Below, piece by piece: positions 1 to 7,217 of a stretch of 47,958 bases of DNA (its first letter is position 1; every line of letters starts with the position of its first letter). The position numbers and the translations under genes were made by a program. Below the pieces are notes generated by a model, which searched no databases, was not told the origin of the DNA, and saw only the letters and a list, made by a program, of their open reading frames with translations. Source of the DNA: JAQTNP01 sp964616145 (lineage in GTDB: Bacteria; Patescibacteriota; Minisyncoccia; Minisyncoccales; PEYH01); NCBI GenBank assembly GCA_964616145.1, contig CAZTRD010000007.1, positions 1 through 47,958 on the forward strand. The letters run 5' to 3'.

Positions 1-12
1 TTTTCATGCTGA

Positions 13-204
13 AATGTTATCTCATTTCAGTTGCACTTCAAAACGGAATTCGCAGCTATTTTAAAAGAAGTTAGATTAAAAATTATTGTTAAAGAAATTG
101 AAGGAGGAGAAAAGTTCTTTTATAGCCTATATCCTTTTTGGAGAACCTCCGGGGATGATGTAAAAAAGAAAATATTCTATTCAGGAAATTTAGAGGAAGA
201 TTAA
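13..204 (+). pseudogene. 3' remnant of an unrecognised gene
   Basis: An open frame without an ATG runs from just after a TGA at 10-12 to a TAA at 202-204. Its last 50 or so codons read like real backbone coding sequence (AT-rich codons, mixed charge, motif FFYSLYPFWRTSGDD). The 5' part is missing or replaced by the short element at 27-39, which recurs inverted at the other end of the window. I do not recognise the family. It may be the tail of a gene cut by a repeat or by an assembly join. Confidence 0.45.
27..39 (+). repeat. Left copy of a terminal inverted repeat (13 bp)
   Basis: The 13-mer tcagttgcacttc is present here and as its exact reverse complement at 47920-47932, each within 40 bp of a window end. 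Read inward, both copies encode Gln-Leu-His-Phe. Confidence 0.7.
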
Positions 205-314
205 AAAACACTCGTCTGCAGTTTTTGTGTTAACCGCGAGAGAGCCGAAGCCCTCACGAGTGCAATCTAAATATAGCTCAAGCCATAATTTTTGTCAAGA
301 ATTAAAAAAAACAT
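205..314 (+). other. Leader region with one weak hairpin
   Basis: There is no gene here. Seven-base complementary arms CACTCGT (209-215) and ACGAGTG (256-262) could close a stem of about 54 nt. The inside pairs poorly and I match it to no RNA family. Confidence 0.25.
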
Positions 315-722
315 ATGAAAAAGATAATTATCCCAATCATAGTAATCATATTAATAGCAGTTGGTTTTGCCGTTTACTATTTCCTGCCAAAAGAAACTTC
401 TTTGGACACTGAAGATAAAGTTAAAATTCAGACAATGGAAGCAATAAACGGCCAGAATTTCTTAATCACTCTTTTGGGAAAGAAATCTTCCGGATATGAA
501 TGGAACGCCAACTATGATTCAAATGCAGTTGAATTTGTTACCAGAGAATATATAGAGCCAGAAGGAGATCTATTAGAAGGAGCCGGGTTTGAGAAATTTA
601 CATTTAAGGCGTTAAAAGAAGGAGAAACAGATATTGAATTTGTCTTCAAAAAAGTAGAAGATACAGATGATAAAGCGATAGATAGGATATATTATCAAGT
701 AACAATAAAGCCGAATATATAG
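315..722 (+). CDS. Membrane-anchored chagasin-like (I42) peptidase inhibitor
   Basis: This 135-residue protein has one N-terminal hydrophobic helix (about 4-23), so the rest should lie outside the membrane. The body matches the chagasin/I42 fold pattern: loop GKKSSGYEW at 55-63 stands where the family has NPTTGYxW, and GAGFEKFTFKALKEGETDI at 89-107 matches the second conserved block. The family blocks papain-like cysteine peptidases. The usual NPTTG and RPW loops are altered, so inhibition is inferred. It ends 1 nt before the patatin gene, probably in one operon. No ribosome binding site is visible. Confidence 0.72.
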   Translation: MKKIIIPIIVIILIAVGFAVYYFLPKETSLDTEDKVKIQTMEAINGQNFLITLLGKKSSGYEWNANYDSNAVEFVTREYIEPEGDLLEGAGFEKFTFKALKEGETDIEFVFKKVEDTDDKAIDRIYYQVTIKPNI

Positions 723-723
723 T

Positions 724-1617
724 ATGAATCAAAAATTCATTCTTTACATGGATGGGGGAGCGATGTCCGGTGTTTTTGGAGGGGGAGTGGTTAGAGCCCT
801 AGAAGATCTAGATTTCTATCCCAATATTGAAGCCATATATGCTGCGTCGGCAGGAGCATTCAACGCCGCATATCTTTTAGCCAGACAAACCAATGAAGGG
901 AAAGAAGTATATCTAAACTATCTAAGAAGTGGTTTTATCCATCGCTGGAATTTGGTTCCGGGAATTCCTCAAAGAATCTGGCATAGATTTGTTAAGCCGG
1001 TTTCAAAAGAAAAAACAATTAATGCAATAGATATTGATTATGTTATTAAAATAATCAAAGAAAAAGTGCCCCTAAGGATAGAAAATATATTTGATAAAGG
1101 AATTAAACTATATATTCAGGTATTGAATATTGAAAGCAAGCAATCTGAATATATTCTGGCTGATAAAGATAACATGTATGATCTTTTGAAGGCCTCTGCT
1201 TGCATTGCTCCGTATACATTTGAAAACGTTGAAATTAACGGAAAGAGATATATAGATGGCACGATAAAAGACCCGATCAATATTAAATATCTTCTAGAAA
1301 GATACCCTGATGATAGAATCATACTGATTACTGGGAAAAGAGGAATTAGCAAAACTAGGCATCAATTAGAATCGTTTTTAGAAGGAAGCGTGACTTCTCT
1401 AATGTATGGCAAAGAACTTTTCAAGATATTCATGCAAAGGCAAAGATTATCAGACAACAACTTTCTATTAGCTCAAAACAATCCAAAAATATATTTAATT
1501 AAAGCTCCAGAATATTGTCCGGTCAGGCCGAGGACAAAAAAACATAGTAAACTATTTGATTCTATGGAAATGGGAAGGGAAGCAGGAATGAAAATTAAGG
1601 AATTTTTGGATGATTGA
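724..1617 (+). CDS. Patatin-like phospholipase
   Basis: A 297-residue patatin-fold serine hydrolase expected to cleave acyl esters of lipids. The Gly-rich oxyanion block DGGAMSGVFGGG lies at 10-21. The nucleophile elbow is AASAG (Ser42), with Ala in place of the first Gly of GxSxG. The catalytic dyad Asp is Asp178 in YIDGT, a variant of the usual DGG/DGA. There is no signal peptide. It follows the chagasin-like gene by 1 nt, so the two are likely co-transcribed. Confidence 0.82.
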   Translation: MNQKFILYMDGGAMSGVFGGGVVRALEDLDFYPNIEAIYAASAGAFNAAYLLARQTNEGKEVYLNYLRSGFIHRWNLVPGIPQRIWHRFVKPVSKEKTINAIDIDYVIKIIKEKVPLRIENIFDKGIKLYIQVLNIESKQSEYILADKDNMYDLLKASACIAPYTFENVEINGKRYIDGTIKDPINIKYLLERYPDDRIILITGKRGISKTRHQLESFLEGSVTSLMYGKELFKIFMQRQRLSDNNFLLAQNNPKIYLIKAPEYCPVRPRTKKHSKLFDSMEMGREAGMKIKEFLDD

Positions 1618-1643
1618 CAATATCCTGAAGAAGATAATATAAT
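1614..1643 (+). promoter_or_regulatory. Promoter of the small coiled-coil gene
   Basis: TTGACA (1614-1619, overlapping the patatin stop) and TATAAT (1638-1643) are 18 nt apart. The start codon at 1652 is only 8 nt past the -10 box, so the transcript should be leaderless or nearly so. Confidence 0.6.
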
Positions 1644-1651
1644 CTAAACAT

Positions 1652-1864
1652 ATGGTAAAAAAAGCTGTAACAATCGATGATTTAGCGATAATGGTACAGA
1701 AGGGATTTGAAGAAACTTCTAAAAAGACAGAAGTTAATACTCGTTTTGATGCAATGGATAAAAGATTTGATAAGATAGAAAATATGATTCTCATAGATCA
1801 TCTTAAACGGATAGAAAAACTAGAAAAACATGTGGAAGAATTGCAAGACGCCCTGGCGCTATAA
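1652..1864 (+). CDS. Small coiled-coil protein
   Basis: A 70-residue, highly charged helical protein. Residues 25-68 show heptad-like spacing of hydrophobic residues (FDAMDKRFDKIENMI, HLKRIEKLEKHVEEL), suggesting a dimeric coiled coil. Proteins of this style, with repeated 'MDKRFDKIE' segments, are common in Patescibacteria and have no assigned function. It has its own promoter and terminator and is monocistronic. Confidence 0.7.
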   Translation: MVKKAVTIDDLAIMVQKGFEETSKKTEVNTRFDAMDKRFDKIENMILIDHLKRIEKLEKHVEELQDALAL

Positions 1865-1873
1865 TAACCAGAT

Positions 1874-1899
1874 AAAGATCGCCCTAAAGGCGATTTTTA
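1874..1899 (+). terminator. Rho-independent terminator
   Basis: Stem ATCGCC (1878-1883) / GGCGAT (1889-1894) with loop ctaaa, extended by A/T pairs and followed by a T run. It closes the coiled-coil gene. Confidence 0.85.
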
Positions 1900-1935
1900 C
1901 TATTCAAAATCATGAAAATATTGTAAGCTTATCCT

Positions 1936-2286
1936 ATGATAATAATAAACAAGGATAATAAAATATCAGTTCAGGATCTGGTCAAAATGTCTGAAAAGAT
2001 GTTTGGTAAACTTGTGAAAACTGTCGTTGATGTTGAAAAAGGGATTATGGCTGTAGATGCTGAATTTCATTCCGACGAAGAAACCCTTTTAATGCAAAAC
2101 GGATCAAAAAGATCAGAAGTATGGGGTATTAGTCTTTACCCAGATTTATTCGGTAAAGACGATTTTATTGAATTTGATTCAATGATTAATTTAAAACCAT
2201 TTGTTGGAAATCGTACTCGTAATGTTGATGATCTGCAGATTAAAGAGAAAATCAAAAAGATTGTTAATAATTTAGTTGTTAAATAA
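1936..2286 (+). CDS. DUF5674 family protein
   Basis: A 116-residue cytoplasmic protein matching the uncharacterised DUF5674 family as I remember it: 'MSEKMFGKLVKTVVDVEK' near the N-terminus, 'AEFHSDEETLL', 'WGISLYP', 'FIEFDSMINLKP' and 'GNRTRNVDD'. The family is widespread in Patescibacteria and of unknown function. It begins a tightly packed run of five genes to 4049 and touches the next gene directly. No ribosome binding site precedes the ATG. Confidence 0.8.
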   Translation: MIIINKDNKISVQDLVKMSEKMFGKLVKTVVDVEKGIMAVDAEFHSDEETLLMQNGSKRSEVWGISLYPDLFGKDDFIEFDSMINLKPFVGNRTRNVDDLQIKEKIKKIVNNLVVK

Positions 2287-2625
2287 ATGAATGAATATAT
2301 TCATAAACAAGCAGCTGGTGGAAAATGGCAAACCCTATCCCTTATGGAACAAATGGCCAATATTGGCAGCGAGATAGAAAGAGCTATTAATTGGAGAGAG
2401 AAGGGGAATATGGAATATAGCAAGATGGCCGTTGACAGAGGACTAGAGCTTATTGGTTTGACCATTGATGATAGTAAGAATAGAAAACACCTTCCAGAAC
2501 TTTTAAGATTAAATGAGTTATTCATAGACTATTTCTACTATGATAATATTTTTTCTTCGGCAGATAATTTTTGGAGACAATATTTCTATCCGTTTAATTA
2601 TGCCGCAAGGGTTTCTTTACGTTAA
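2287..2625 (+). CDS. Small helical protein paired with DUF5674
   Basis: A 112-residue, all-helical, soluble protein starting on the base after the DUF5674 stop codon. Conserved-looking blocks include 'GGKWQTLSLMEQMANIGSE' and 'WRQYFYPFNYAARV'. I recall similar hypothetical proteins in other Patescibacteria next to DUF5674, but no named function. The helical build and partnership with a small protein resemble HEPN-type proteins, but no RxxxxH motif is seen, so I do not assign it there. Confidence 0.7.
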   Translation: MNEYIHKQAAGGKWQTLSLMEQMANIGSEIERAINWREKGNMEYSKMAVDRGLELIGLTIDDSKNRKHLPELLRLNELFIDYFYYDNIFSSADNFWRQYFYPFNYAARVSLR

Positions 2626-2630
2626 TCTAA

Positions 2631-3215
2631 ATGAAACAATACCGAAGCTATAAAATTCCGGATGCAAAGATTGGTTTCTACGGAACAGGGTTGAATAAGG
2701 TTAAAGTGGCTGAAGTGAGGAAATTGGAAGAACTGATAGAGCCAATTGAAAAATATTTTACCAATCTTTTGGAATTAAAGCAGATTCATTTGTCTTTAAG
2801 ATATTTGGGTTATCATGATGAGATAAATGATGATAATTTGAAAGATGCCAAGCAAAGAGTATTGGATATTTATTCTAAATATCTTCCAATCACCGTAAAT
2901 GTATCTAGTTTGAGCGGAAGCTGGAAAAATCATCCTGAGATAGAAAGGCAATTATTATTTGCAGATATCAAGGATAAAAAGCTGATACAATTGCACAAGG
3001 AATTGGTAAAAGCAACAACAATTTTCCCGATTTTCCAGGATGTGGAAGGAGCAAATTTCAAGCCCCATATTACTTTGGCTGAATTGGAGAAAAAGTATCA
3101 TAAAAAGATACCAAAGGAATTGGAAACATACATTAAAAATACCAAAGTAGACATAGATATTACTTTGAAAGGGGGATATATATGGGATAAAAAAGGATTA
3201 AGACAATTAATCTAA
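2631..3215 (+). CDS. 2H phosphoesterase (2'-5' RNA ligase/LigT-like)
   Basis: A 194-residue protein with two HxT/S-type motifs: HLSLRYLG near residue 53 and KPHITLAEL near residue 144. These are the paired catalytic histidine motifs of the 2H superfamily, which acts on 2',3'-cyclic phosphates or 2'-5' linkages in RNA and nucleotides. The substrate cannot be told from sequence. It starts 5 nt after the previous gene within the 1936-4049 operon. Confidence 0.78.
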   Translation: MKQYRSYKIPDAKIGFYGTGLNKVKVAEVRKLEELIEPIEKYFTNLLELKQIHLSLRYLGYHDEINDDNLKDAKQRVLDIYSKYLPITVNVSSLSGSWKNHPEIERQLLFADIKDKKLIQLHKELVKATTIFPIFQDVEGANFKPHITLAELEKKYHKKIPKELETYIKNTKVDIDITLKGGYIWDKKGLRQLI

Positions 3216-3219
3216 TAAC

Positions 3220-3582
3220 ATGACGCTAACAACAGACCAGGAAAAATTAATTGAAGGGAACAATATAATTGTTTTAGCTACAGCTGATCAATACGGACAG
3301 CCAAGAGCTGTTTTCATGGGTTATCCAAAATGCATAAATCATAGAATAGTTTTAGTGGATAACTTCATGAATATTACTAAAAGAAATATCGTAGAAAATC
3401 CCTTAGTCTCTATTCTGGCATATAACAAGGATTATAGCGTATGCTTGAAGATATCTGGAAAGGCTTCTTACCATACTGACAGCAGTCATTTAGAATGGGC
3501 TAAGGGGCTGGAAGAAAACAAGGACCTGAATCCTAAAGGAGTGGTAGAGGTAATAATAGATAATGTTGAAGAAAGTAAATGA
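3220..3582 (+). CDS. Pyridoxamine 5'-phosphate oxidase-like flavin protein
   Basis: A 120-residue split-barrel protein. The pattern 'NIIVLATADQYGQPRAVFMGYPK' at the N-terminus followed by 'NITKRNIVENPLVSILAYN' is typical of short PPOX-like FMN-binding proteins. The specific reaction is unknown. Its stop codon overlaps the flavodoxin start by 4 nt (ATGA), a sign of translational coupling and consistent with a shared flavin role. Confidence 0.75.
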   Translation: MTLTTDQEKLIEGNNIIVLATADQYGQPRAVFMGYPKCINHRIVLVDNFMNITKRNIVENPLVSILAYNKDYSVCLKISGKASYHTDSSHLEWAKGLEENKDLNPKGVVEVIIDNVEESK

Positions 3583-4049
3583 AATCATTAATCATTTGTT
3601 CATCGATTCATCATCAAAATACTTTTAAGATTGCTAAGGCAATGGCAGAATTTTTAAATTGTCCAGTTATCAGAACTGAAGATGTAAAGATAGAGGAATT
3701 GAAAGAATATGATTTGATTGGTTTTGGATCAGGGGTATATTTATGGAAAAATCATAGAGATCTGATAAAACTAGCAGGAAATTTACCAAACATGTCAGGC
3801 AAATCCTCCTTTATCTTCTCTACAAGCGGAGATAAGAATCAAGATATGCAAAAATGGCATAAACCATTAAGAGATAAATTAATTCAGAAAGGATTTAAGA
3901 TTCTAGATGAATTTAATTGTCTTGGCTGGGATACAATAGGTCCCTTAAAACTCTTTGGGGGATTTAATAAAGGCAGGCCAAATGAAAAAGATCTAGAAAA
4001 TGCCAAGAACTTTGCCAATAACATCTTAAACTTATACACAAATAGTTAG
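3579..4049 (+). CDS. Flavodoxin-like protein
   Basis: A 156-residue flavodoxin-fold protein. The N-terminal phosphate loop 'ICSSIHHQNTFKIAKAMAE' corresponds to the FMN-binding T/SxTGNT region, and 'YDLIGFGSGVYLWKNH' and 'FIFSTSGD' match the later FMN loops. It probably carries electrons or works as a small FMN reductase partner of the overlapping PPOX-like gene. It is the last gene of this operon. Confidence 0.8.
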   Translation: MKSLIICSSIHHQNTFKIAKAMAEFLNCPVIRTEDVKIEELKEYDLIGFGSGVYLWKNHRDLIKLAGNLPNMSGKSSFIFSTSGDKNQDMQKWHKPLRDKLIQKGFKILDEFNCLGWDTIGPLKLFGGFNKGRPNEKDLENAKNFANNILNLYTNS

Positions 4050-4078
4050 TTGAAAGAAAATAGCCATAGTGCTATACT
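4050..4078 (+). promoter_or_regulatory. Promoter of the Cys-rich exported protein gene
   Basis: TTGAAA (4050-4055) and TATACT (4073-4078) are separated by 17 nt. The predicted leader to the ATG at 4116 is about 30 nt with no Shine-Dalgarno sequence. Confidence 0.45.
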
Positions 4079-4115
4079 ACTTTTGAGGTCGAATTAATTA
4101 ATGATTATATAATCT

Positions 4116-4604
4116 ATGGATAAAAAAATATTAATTGCTATATGCATCATATTATTAATAATAGTTGCAGTATTTCTATATCTGATTTTTGGCACAGACA
4201 CTTTTAATAAGACTAGTTTCGATATTTATGAGGGTTGTCCGAAACTAGCATATACTTGCCAAGATGGTACAACGATATTCCCCAAGGGACCAGAATGTCT
4301 TCTTGAATGTCCAGGAGAAGAACATATGACACTATCTCAGATCAAAGAAATAGCTTGTACTAAATCTGGCGGTGTCGTCGTTGTCGCCTCCTGTTGTACT
4401 TCTTCAGCAGATTTTCCAAATACTTGCGCAATCGGAGCTTGCGGATGTTCTGCAGAAAACAGCAAAGATACCAAGACTTGCCTTTGTCCCGAGGGAACTT
4501 GCTTTGATGGAACCAGCTGTGCCGCTGCCGAAGCGGAAGTTGTTCCAGTAGAAGAAGTTCCAGCTGGAGAGGATGCAACAGAAACAGAACCAGTGACTGA
4601 ATAA
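4116..4604 (+). CDS. Anchored cysteine-rich exported protein
   Basis: A 162-residue protein with an N-terminal transmembrane helix (about 4-25) and a Cys-rich outer part (14 Cys between about 40 and 135, including CC, CGC, CLC). An acidic Pro/Glu/Thr/Val tail follows. The outer Cys suggest disulfides or metal binding. No family is recognised. It resembles the other one-helix Cys-bearing proteins at 7996 and 11826. The gene is monocistronic and ends in a strong terminator. Confidence 0.7.
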   Translation: MDKKILIAICIILLIIVAVFLYLIFGTDTFNKTSFDIYEGCPKLAYTCQDGTTIFPKGPECLLECPGEEHMTLSQIKEIACTKSGGVVVVASCCTSSADFPNTCAIGACGCSAENSKDTKTCLCPEGTCFDGTSCAAAEAEVVPVEEVPAGEDATETEPVTE

Positions 4605-4625
4605 TCTTTCAAAGATAGAAGTGGA

Positions 4626-4653
4626 GAAAAACGCCCTTGACCGGGCGTTTTTC
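4626..4653 (+). terminator. Rho-independent terminator
   Basis: A perfect 11-bp stem, 4626-4636 paired with 4643-4653, with loop TTGACC. The stem ends in a T run. Confidence 0.9.
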
Positions 4654-4656
4654 TGG

Positions 4657-4662
4657 TATAAT
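4657..4662 (+). promoter_or_regulatory. -10 box of tspO
   Basis: TATAAT with an upstream TGG, 20 nt before the tspO start codon. The TTGACC in the loop of the preceding terminator could be the -35, but the 14-nt spacing is short. Confidence 0.45.
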
Positions 4663-4682
4663 AGAAGAATTAAGACAATATT

Positions 4683-5147
4683 ATGAAATTTAAATGGAAT
4701 TACATAATTATTCCTTTAACAATAGCCATAGTTGGCTATGGAGGTAGTTTGATTACTAATATGGGAATGACTTGGTATGACACCTTATCTCTTCCTAAGA
4801 CAGCCCAGGAAGGTTGGTTTATCGGTTCTGTCTGGACTGTCATCTTCATTCTTTCAGCGATTTCCTCTTTGTTATTCTGGAATTCCAAAGAAAAGAAATC
4901 AAAGGCCTTGATAGCTTTATTGATATTTAATGCGCTGCTTAATGTATTATGGAGTGGCCTATTCTTTGGTTTTCACCTTATCCTCTGGTCTGTGGTAGAG
5001 ATGATAATATTGAATATCGTAAATATTGCCATTGTTATCCTTTTTTGGAAAAAACACCGGGTATCAGCAATTCTTTGGTTTCCATATATAATCTGGGTGG
5101 CTTTCGCCACATACCTTGCCTATTCTGTATTTTCTCTTAACAGTTAA
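4683..5147 (+). CDS. tspO: TspO/MBR family membrane protein
   Basis: A 154-residue protein with five hydrophobic helices and the TspO signature order: 'MTWYDTLSLPKTAQEGWFIGSVWTVIF' in the first loop and helix 2, 'NVLWSGLFFGFH' in helix 3, and 'WVAFATYLAYSV' at the end. TspO proteins bind porphyrins and steroids and respond to stress. No heme pathway genes are visible here, so the ligand is unknown. Length is normal for the family. Confidence 0.88.
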   Translation: MKFKWNYIIIPLTIAIVGYGGSLITNMGMTWYDTLSLPKTAQEGWFIGSVWTVIFILSAISSLLFWNSKEKKSKALIALLIFNALLNVLWSGLFFGFHLILWSVVEMIILNIVNIAIVILFWKKHRVSAILWFPYIIWVAFATYLAYSVFSLNS

Positions 5148-5178
5148 AGGTCGCAAAGCAATTAAATATTTTTAAAAT

Positions 5179-5472
5179 ATGATCAATTTTGTCATTAAAA
5201 GAGACGGCAGCAAAGAACCCTTTGATGCTGAGAAGTTAAAAAGGGCCATAGCTTCTGCCGCCCGCAATGCTAATTTCCCTCCAGATAAAAGACAAGACCT
5301 AATAGATAGTTTAGCTGTTAAGGTTGTAGGCCATTTTGCAGACAAAGAAGAAATAACTTCTTTATCAATCCGTGACTTTATCCTCCAAGAATTAGATGCC
5401 ATTGCTCCAACAGTTTCTATGGCTTGGAGAAATCATGATAAGGAGAAAGAGAATAGGGAGAAGCAGATCTAA
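5179..5472 (+). CDS. Stand-alone ATP-cone domain protein
   Basis: A 97-residue protein that is almost entirely one ATP-cone: 'VIKRDGSKEPFDAEKLKRAIASAAR' at the start, then a helical bundle and 'SIRDFILQELDAIAPTVSMAWRNHD'. ATP-cones bind (d)ATP and usually sit on ribonucleotide reductase or NrdR. Here there is neither a reductase nor a zinc ribbon. A second ATP-cone is fused to a nuclease at 16951. It could be an adenine-nucleotide sensor, but its target is unknown. Confidence 0.78.
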   Translation: MINFVIKRDGSKEPFDAEKLKRAIASAARNANFPPDKRQDLIDSLAVKVVGHFADKEEITSLSIRDFILQELDAIAPTVSMAWRNHDKEKENREKQI

Positions 5473-5482
5473 TCAGAACAAG

Positions 5483-5501
5483 ACCGCCTGAGGGCGGTTT
5501 T
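5483..5501 (+). terminator. Rho-independent terminator
   Basis: Stem ACCGCC (5483-5488) / GGCGGT (5493-5498), loop TGAG, followed by a T run. Confidence 0.85.
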
Positions 5502-5554
5502 GTGTTCTTCTCTCTTTTTTTCCTTAATCATTCATGTTAGATTAAAAATATCTA

Positions 5555-5626
5555 GTCCCCATAGCTCAATGGATAGAGCGCAGCCCCGCGGAGGCTGAAA
5601 TGAAGGTTCAACTCCTTCTGGGGACA
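5555..5626 (+). tRNA. tRNA-Arg, anticodon GCG, with unusual C33
   Basis: Full cloverleaf: acceptor GTCCCCA (5555-5561) / TGGGGAC (5619-5625); D stem GCTC/GAGC; anticodon stem CAGCC/GGCTG with loop CCGCGGA (5586-5592); T arm GAAGG-TTCAACT-CCTTC. The loop places GCG at 5588-5590, reading CGC/CGU Arg codons. Position 33 is C instead of the near-universal U. The 3' CCA is not encoded. Confidence 0.85.
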
Positions 5627-5653
5627 CTTTTGTTTGATGGATTGCATAAATGA

Positions 5654-5756
5654 TATAATAGTATTAATATTCAATGTATTGGTTCTTTATATCTAAACGC
5701 GGATATTGTTGTGCCGCTTTTGGTATATAAAATATATATTAAAAGCGGCACAACAA
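5654..5756 (+). promoter_or_regulatory. Control region with long inverted repeat before the 5770 gene
   Basis: TATAAT lies at 5654-5659. Further on, perfect 16-bp inverted arms at 5706-5721 and 5741-5756 flank a 19-nt AT-only-type core (tatataaaatatatatt). The right arm ends 1 nt before the AAAGGAG ribosome binding site of the next gene. It could act as an operator around a second -10 (TAAAAT 5728-5733) or as an mRNA hairpin hiding the ribosome binding site. Confidence 0.55.
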
Positions 5757-5769
5757 GAAAGGAGCGGTG

Positions 5770-6141
5770 ATGGGAGACAAAAGCAAAACGATCAAGTTGG
5801 CAGTAGTCGGCCATGGAGCGAGGGCCAGAAGGCAAGTCCTGAAGATCGTTCCAATCACGAACTACTTCAGAGGAAATGAGAGATCGGTTCTCTTCGACTA
5901 CCTGAGGCCAAGAGGCGCCTCGCTCACCACAAAAAGGTGGGCGATCGCTAAACGTATCAAGAGATTGGATGCTCTACCCGAAGGGGTAGATTTCCTTCTT
6001 CTTCTTGGGTCCGACCAGGAATCAAGCGCGATCGTTTGGAGGTATGGCAGGTATCTGATGTTAGCGGACAGCGCAAGGATACCAAGATACGAGCCATTCT
6101 TCTGGATTGTCGTTTCGGTCGGAGAGGAACCAATCAAGTAA
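5770..6141 (+). CDS. Unrecognised basic protein in a G+C-rich island
   Basis: A 123-residue protein. ATG 5770 is preferred over GTG 5767 because AAAGGAG (5758-5764) then sits 5 nt upstream. It is basic, with 'VVGHGARARRQVLKIVPITNYFRG' near the start and a hydrophobic stretch 'GVDFLLLLGSD' mid-protein. No signal peptide or family is recognised. Codon use (GCG, AGG, CTG, GTC) differs sharply from the backbone and it has a canonical Shine-Dalgarno, both island traits. It ends at its own terminator. Confidence 0.6.
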   Translation: MGDKSKTIKLAVVGHGARARRQVLKIVPITNYFRGNERSVLFDYLRPRGASLTTKRWAIAKRIKRLDALPEGVDFLLLLGSDQESSAIVWRYGRYLMLADSARIPRYEPFFWIVVSVGEEPIK

Positions 6142-6162
6142 ACCTGCATCCGCGCGAAGTTC

Positions 6163-6195
6163 TGACGGGGCCCCTAATGGCTCCGTCAATTCTTT
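6163..6195 (+). terminator. Terminator of the 5770 gene
   Basis: Stem TGACGG (6163-6168) / CCGTCA (6183-6188) with an inner GCC/GGC pairing, followed by ATTCTTT. Confidence 0.7.
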
Positions 6196-6224
6196 AAGAT
6201 ATTTTCATTTTTACTCTTTTCCTG

Positions 6225-6230
6225 TATAAT
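6225..6230 (+). promoter_or_regulatory. -10 box giving a leaderless ABC transporter mRNA
   Basis: TATAAT lies 7 nt before the ATG at 6238, with no ribosome binding site. The predicted transcription start is at or next to the start codon. Confidence 0.6.
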
Positions 6231-6237
6231 CAGTTGT

Positions 6238-7215
6238 ATGTCTGCCATTGAGGCGAAAAACCTGGTAAAGAGATTCAACAGCTTAACAGCTGTTGATGAT
6301 TTGTCTTTTGAGGTAAAAGAAGGAGAAGTTTTTGGGCTATTGGGTCCTAACGGAGCAGGAAAAACAACAACAATTAAAATGCTGACTACCCTCATCCCTT
6401 GTACTAGTGGAAGCGCAAGGGTTTTTAATTACGATATTGTAAAACAAAAGGGTAAAGTAAGGGATAATATTGGGATAGTATTTCAGGAGCCGGCCTTGGA
6501 TAATCGTTTGACAGGATATGAAAACCTTGATCTTCATGCCAGATTGTACGGACTTTCTAGGATCTTAAGAAAAGAAAGAATTAAAGAAGTTCTTTCTTTG
6601 GTTGGTTTGGAAGAAAAAGCCAAGGTTTTGGTAAAAAACTATTCTGGAGGAATGAAAAGAAGATTAGAAATTGCCAGGGGCCTAATGCATTATCCCAAAG
6701 TATTGTTTTTGGATGAGCCAACCTTAGGGTTGGATCCCCAGACAAGAAGAAATATTTGGGATTACATTAAGAAGTTAAACCAGAAGGAAAAAATTACAAT
6801 AGTTTTGACAACTCATTACATGGAAGAAGCTGATAGCCTATGCGACAGAATTGCTATTATTGATTTTGGAAAGATTGTGGCCTTGGATACCCCCAAGATG
6901 TTAAAGAACCTTTTGGGAGGAGACGTGATATCTATTGAGGCATTTCCCCAGGAAGCTGCCTTCGAAATCTTTAAAAATCTTCCTTGGGTGAAAAAGATCA
7001 AGATTCACAATGAATTCATTCATTTGATGGTAGAGCAGGGAGAGCAAAAGCTTCCTCTACTCATTCAGATAGATCAGGAAGAAGAAGGATTTACAATGAA
7101 GACAATTAATTTAAGAAAACCAACATTGGAAGATGTTTTCTTAAGCTTTACCGGAAAAATGATCAGAGACGAAGAGAATCAGAACGGGGATAGCATTAAA
7201 CATTTTCATCCATAA
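6238..7215 (+). CDS. ABC exporter ATPase (DrrA-like)
   Basis: A 325-residue ATPase subunit. Walker A GPNGAGKTT at 36-44, Q-loop near 83, signature SGGMKRR at 136-142, Walker B VLFLDEP at 155-161 and a switch His in 'TTHYMEE'. The C-terminal 100 residues ('TLEDVFLSFTG') match the daunorubicin-resistance type ATPases. With the permease 2 nt downstream it forms an ABC-2 exporter. The cargo, drug, lipid or polysaccharide, cannot be told from sequence. Confidence 0.9.
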   Translation: MSAIEAKNLVKRFNSLTAVDDLSFEVKEGEVFGLLGPNGAGKTTTIKMLTTLIPCTSGSARVFNYDIVKQKGKVRDNIGIVFQEPALDNRLTGYENLDLHARLYGLSRILRKERIKEVLSLVGLEEKAKVLVKNYSGGMKRRLEIARGLMHYPKVLFLDEPTLGLDPQTRRNIWDYIKKLNQKEKITIVLTTHYMEEADSLCDRIAIIDFGKIVALDTPKMLKNLLGGDVISIEAFPQEAAFEIFKNLPWVKKIKIHNEFIHLMVEQGEQKLPLLIQIDQEEEGFTMKTINLRKPTLEDVFLSFTGKMIRDEENQNGDSIKHFHP

Positions 7216-7217
7216 TT

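Noticed and set aside
205..262. Degenerate tRNA or riboswitch in the first leader
   Set aside because: Only the outer 7-bp pairing holds; no cloverleaf arms or known aptamer core can be drawn.
227..412. 61-codon ORF overlapping the chagasin-like gene start
   Set aside because: It lies in a different frame over the leader and signal helix of a clear gene, with no start signal.
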